A stretch of 64,000 bases of DNA, taken from NCBI GenBank assembly GCA_004123355.1, contig SCHM01000002.1, forward strand, positions 2,046,001-2,110,000, read 5' to 3'. The notes under the pieces are model-generated. The model was not told the DNA's origin and ran no database searches. It saw only the letters and a list, made by a program, of their open reading frames with translations. A program made the translations under genes and the position numbers. Each line of letters starts with the position of its first letter. The stretch's first letter is position 1. This stretch comes from Amphirosellinia nigrospora (Eukaryota; Ascomycota; Sordariomycetes; Xylariales; Xylariaceae). Positions 59,886 to 64,000 of the stretch are shown here, in pieces.

Positions 59886-62800
59886 TTTGATGTTTGGATA
59901 GCGCAGATTAAAGTGAGCGATATTGACCTTCAGGAATTAATGTAGTGGGCTGAATCGTAAGCTGGAAGTTTATGTATTGTCCGATGGCCTTACTTAATTA
60001 CCTTGCAATTTCTGGATTTGTAGGGAAGTGATTAGGTCTGATATTCTCTTTGGTGACTCCGCTCAAAGGCTGCTGAGATACGCTTTATCTGTCTTGGCCA
60101 ATATTACCGCTTGAGGTTTTCTCTTTGTCCTCGGCTACGCCGCATCCGGTGAACTCGATACCATTAGTTGCTTTGAGAAGTTAAACCTAGGTTAATTCAT
60201 AGATCGAGAGACTATAATGTATAAAAGCATTAAAGTTATTTAGATAGATGAAGTAATATAAACGTGCTGTCTCTTATAGGCATGTTTTATAACTAGTAGA
60301 GTTTACAGAAGGTGCGATTATTGTCTCCTTAATACCAATAGACGGAACCTCCTAGCTCATACTTTGGCCACGGAGGGGATAGGGACATAGCTATCGCAAT
60401 CTTAGATCATTTAAATTTATTACTTATATATGAGATGACGCTCTTAATGAAAGAGGCTGCATAGCAATTCGTGACTCCGGTGATGAGACACCCTGCTGTG
60501 GATTGTATGGACGTGGTAGTGTTACTGGCAGTTTCTAAATGGTCGGTGTCACGAGTCCAGTACACGTATAGTCAACTGCAAGCAGTCAAGTGCTCGACTT
60601 GACAACGTTCTACATGACAGTCGGGATTGAGTACTGGCTACCATATGAGAAAAAAATAATTAGCCCCGTGGGGTTTTGCCCCCCGATACGAATCATTCGC
60701 AAAATAATCTCGTGCCACACAACAGGTTCTGGGTTTCAATGGTTGTGCTTGCCTGTTTACGCTTGTTTTCAAACTACTTCCTTTCTTGGGTCGTGAGAGC
60801 GGTTACTACGATGGTTATTAGATCGGTATCAAGTTTTAGTGTTATAATTAATATTGACTACTAAATAAACCTCTCCGTCTCCACAAGAGTACATAAGAAC
60901 TGCAGAGACTAGTAACCACGAGCTGTAACTATCGTATCTGAATAGAACCTAAGCAAACCCCGATTCTATCTTAATTTGTTAACTAACCAGAGATATCATA
61001 AAGCTCGCATAGTTTGCAAGTGCGCAACCTGTGTGTTAATGATGATGGAGTGTATGCCCAAGTGACTGACCCCTTACTATACCTTCATATTTACTTGTAT
61101 ATTTCCCAACATCCTGTCTTGGTACTAAGCTTGTTACCTACACGAAAAGGCCGATATTGCCTTACTTAACAGCTAGCTTTTGTATCGTGTCCAGACTAGC
61201 GGGTCAAACTGCTCGAACGATGTCTATCCTATATCGATCGATGCTCAACAAAATGACGTTGACAATGACCAACTTCAGGGTCCACACCGGGGAATATCCT
61301 AGGCACAGCAGCAGCACACTAACAAATGCACTGCATAGGTACCCATTGGACCGGGTACATGACACCACGCCAGTACAGCGCATGTCTTTGACTAGCGCTG
61401 CATCAAAGAGGAATGGGCATTCTTTGCTACACTAAAGAGCAACGGGCCTCATCCCCGTCGATATAGGACGGGAAAGATACATCCGCGAGATGGGGCTGAC
61501 CGTCGAAGGAATCGCAAACCTCGTCGTGATGGCGGGCGCACAACATTTGCTGGCATCCCCGGGCGAACAAGACGCATGTCGGATGCAGGGGCGAGTGGCT
61601 CAATTCGTCCTTTGGATAGATCCCTGATCCTCGGGTCTGGCGTTCACCATAGTGTACTCTGCTCTGCTCTATGCAGGGGCCAAGGTCCAAGAGAAAGGCG
61701 CACAGACAGACGGGGTGAGGTCGTGCGACCGGATCCCAATCGGAAAGGTAGGATTCCCTATCTTCCCAAGAGCGCGAATCACTCACCCAGGCGAAATTAC
61801 TATCTGGCAGAAGGGCCGACGCTCTCTGATCTATTTGGGTTAGGTGGTATTGCCCGCGCCCGCATGTGGCACAGACAACGTGGTAATTCTTGGGGTAGTT
61901 CTCTAGCGTACAATCAATTATAATAATGACGCATACATAAGCGAGGCCGAGGGATTGGTCCATCTTTGTTATATACCCGGACTTCTTGTCGGTGTCGTAG
62001 TCGCGGACTGCTACTGATACCGCTCGCCTCCTCGATTGGTGCGCACAATGCTTCAACACTGACTGGTGCAGAAGTTCAGAACAGACAGCTCGCCCATCGG
62101 CTCGGTCTGGCCTACATTAGTAGACAGCTGCGTGTGATACGCGCAATTGGCGATCTTACGCCCAGTAGTGTGGCCACTTTCCAAGAGAGCAGGGGACCTT
62201 GGTATAGCGCCGCAGCCATCTTCGAGAATAGCTCGCGTACCTTTCCCTGGGTCGTGTCTAAAGCCGTATTTGGAAGCGTGGAGTCCTTGATCACAGAGAG
62301 CATGAAATGCGCCACCGGGGAACTCAAGGGTTTGAATGTGATATCGATTGTACTGGTCATCACATTCATGCACTGCCATGACATACCTGTTGCGGAAGAC
62401 AAGGTGAGGGTTTAAGATGAGTGATGATGCAATTTATTGTACTATGTAAGTCCTGGCTGCCTCCGAGTTTATAATACAATTCCGCAGTATTATAAGATCG
62501 CAATCTTAACGATTTCGGCCATATAATTAATTTTATTGGTATACTATCACTATACGCAAGGATAAGATCCCGCTGCTGATTGATTACTGTAGGGAAACAA
62601 AACATATCCGAACTTGGCACATGATCCGATGCTTCGAAGGGACCAATGTTGGTCGCATATGGAATTGAGATCATTCTATCACATTCATGCATTGCTACTA
62701 GAAGCATGGTCTTTGAGTAGAGACGGTTTAATGAACTATACTTCTGCTGGCAGCTGCTCGTGAGAAGGCCGCGCTATGAGGCCCGGTCGGCTTAATGAAC

Positions 62801-63930
62801 TATGACATTCTCTGCGCCATCTACCTTCTAGCTGGTTTGATTAAAATAGTAGCACCTTATTCTAGGAACTAGCTTCCTCTAGTTGACCCCTTCATCATCA
62901 GTAGGCTATTGAAGTATAGGGGGTATCATTCCTATATGCCGTCTGCCTTAAGTTTCGTCAGTGTCTGTTTGGGAAATCAACGTTTCGAAGTCTATATCCC
63001 GTGTCTATCTAACGAATTGACCGGGAACATGGCATCAATTGATTCTATAAATTGATTATGGAAATCCGAATGTGGGAAATGAAGCCAGTGTATTGTCATC
63101 AGTTTGATCTCTGCACATAGTCGACTATATCGCCCGTGAAAAGGCGCTGGTTGAGTGTGTGTGTCAATCCTGTAGCTAAATAACGGGGTATAAACCTAGA
63201 TGGTGCTAAAATGGCCCGCGGAATTTTTGGCGTTCAGCTGGGATCCCATCATCCATGAACCCAGTCAAAATGGGCTTGCTTGGGGAGCGGGAGAGCTAGT
63301 CGCATGTTCGCCGACCCTTGGGTGCAACACACCACCCGCAACGCGCTAAGTTTACCTATAACAGGGCTCCTATAACCATACATTCTTTGAATTCAGTCTG
63401 TTTATAGTTGGTCGACTACTTACATTAAACATACAAGACTCTACAGCTACGTTAACACATGCTAGCCTAGTGCAATACCATAGCTGTAGTCGGTGGTTCA
63501 GATGGTGGGACTGATCTCTTTCCTCGATTGTGTGTCTTATGGTTGAAGGACCCCAAACTTGGCACTATTCCATTGCGACCAATTCAGGAAAATGGGCCGA
63601 TGCTTGGCGGGCTGCAATCAACTGAGCGTTGCCATTGCGTTACTGGGAAGAGACTTTATCTTCCTTGGAGAGGGCCATGCCAAGATACCGATGAAGACGG
63701 AGTTACATAGCAGAGCTCTGGGATGACGACATAAACAGTTGACTGTACGGCGGTTCTAACCGTAGATGGCCTCAACGGAGTCCGGTGAGGCAGCTGATGA
63801 GGTGGCGGTCTGATCATACAAATAAATCATATATTCTCGTGTTGAACCTCCAAATAAGTCAATGATAGTACGCCAAGAAAAATCAACATTTTTCGCGGCC
63901 GGGGCCTAGTGAATCTTTCTAGTTGTCACA
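59886..63930. other. Large gene-poor interval with a GC-richer patch
   Basis: About 4 kb. 59.9-61.1 kb and 62.4-63.9 kb are AT-rich with no supported gene. The patch at about 61150-62420 is richer in GC and open on several frames of both strands (for example 61427-62059 minus, 61966-62415 plus), but none shows a known domain. A decayed gene or chance openness are both possible. Confidence 0.45.
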
Positions 63931-64000
63931 ATGAAGACCAACGTGAGTGCAGCCATGGCCGTACTACTGGGCACGCCCATAATGGCCGCAACAAGCGGAG
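63931..64000 (+). CDS. Secreted protein, N-terminal part only
   Basis: Frame begins MKTNVSAAMAVLLGTPIMAA and runs off the window after TSG. A basic start, hydrophobic core and AA-type cleavage site look like a signal peptide. Nothing can be said of the mature protein. A donor-like GTGAGT occurs at codon five, so the true exon could be shorter. Confidence 0.45.
   Translation, partial: MKTNVSAAMAVLLGTPIMAATSG

Noticed and set aside
61427-62059. 210-codon minus-strand frame as a gene
   Set aside because: No domain, composition unlike nearby proteins, and competing open frames on the other strand; kept only as a region of interest.

Overview
The window is a piece of nuclear chromosome from a filamentous ascomycete. 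Genes are split by many short GT-AG introns (about 50-150 bp) with CTAAC-type branch sites, and the products are fungal: kinase NRC-2, a thiamine thiazole synthase behind a eukaryotic TPP riboswitch, an AA9 polysaccharide monooxygenase, and DUF4246 and 2EXR proteins. The gene set fits Sordariomycetes. A set of related introns, including two that abut, recalls what has been described in Hypoxylaceae (Xylariales), but that placement is inference.

Layout. 0-15 kb is a housekeeping block: acetyl-CoA synthetase (-), RFC5 clamp-loader subunit (-), a PLP aminotransferase (+), the mRNA-export adaptor Yra1 (-) with an unusually long intron, the tiny oligosaccharyltransferase subunit Ost4 (-) and the ribosome-associated zinc-finger protein Tma46 (+). 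16-25 kb holds an AT-hook/zinc-finger protein, the AGC kinase NRC-2/Fpk and a CorA-like membrane protein, all (+). 27-28.5 kb holds thi4 (-) with its riboswitch. 31-36 kb holds a small two-helix membrane protein and a 2EXR protein. 36.7-42.2 kb is a long kinesin-4-like motor (-). 44.8-52.9 kb holds eme1, a DUF4246 oxygenase-like gene, a Cys/His-rich orphan and an AA9 LPMO, all (+). From 53 kb the sequence becomes AT-rich and gene-poor: solo LTR fossils, one secreted protein, one multi-exon orphan, and the start of another secreted protein at the right edge.

Functionally the genes are mostly unrelated housekeeping neighbours, not one pathway. The most notable regulatory architecture is the thi4 leader, where a TPP aptamer lies inside a 5'-leader intron and a uORF runs across the thi4 start codon. 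The most notable genomic feature is a set of four sequence-related introns in three adjacent genes (48.1-52.2 kb), two of them separated by an apparent one-nucleotide exon in the LPMO gene.

Caution: most of the longer conserved genes carry one or more isolated frame breaks, usually one missing base, inside otherwise well-conserved protein sequence. This includes genes expected to be essential. It looks like residual consensus error in an unpolished assembly rather than gene death, so exon calls here follow homology across those points.
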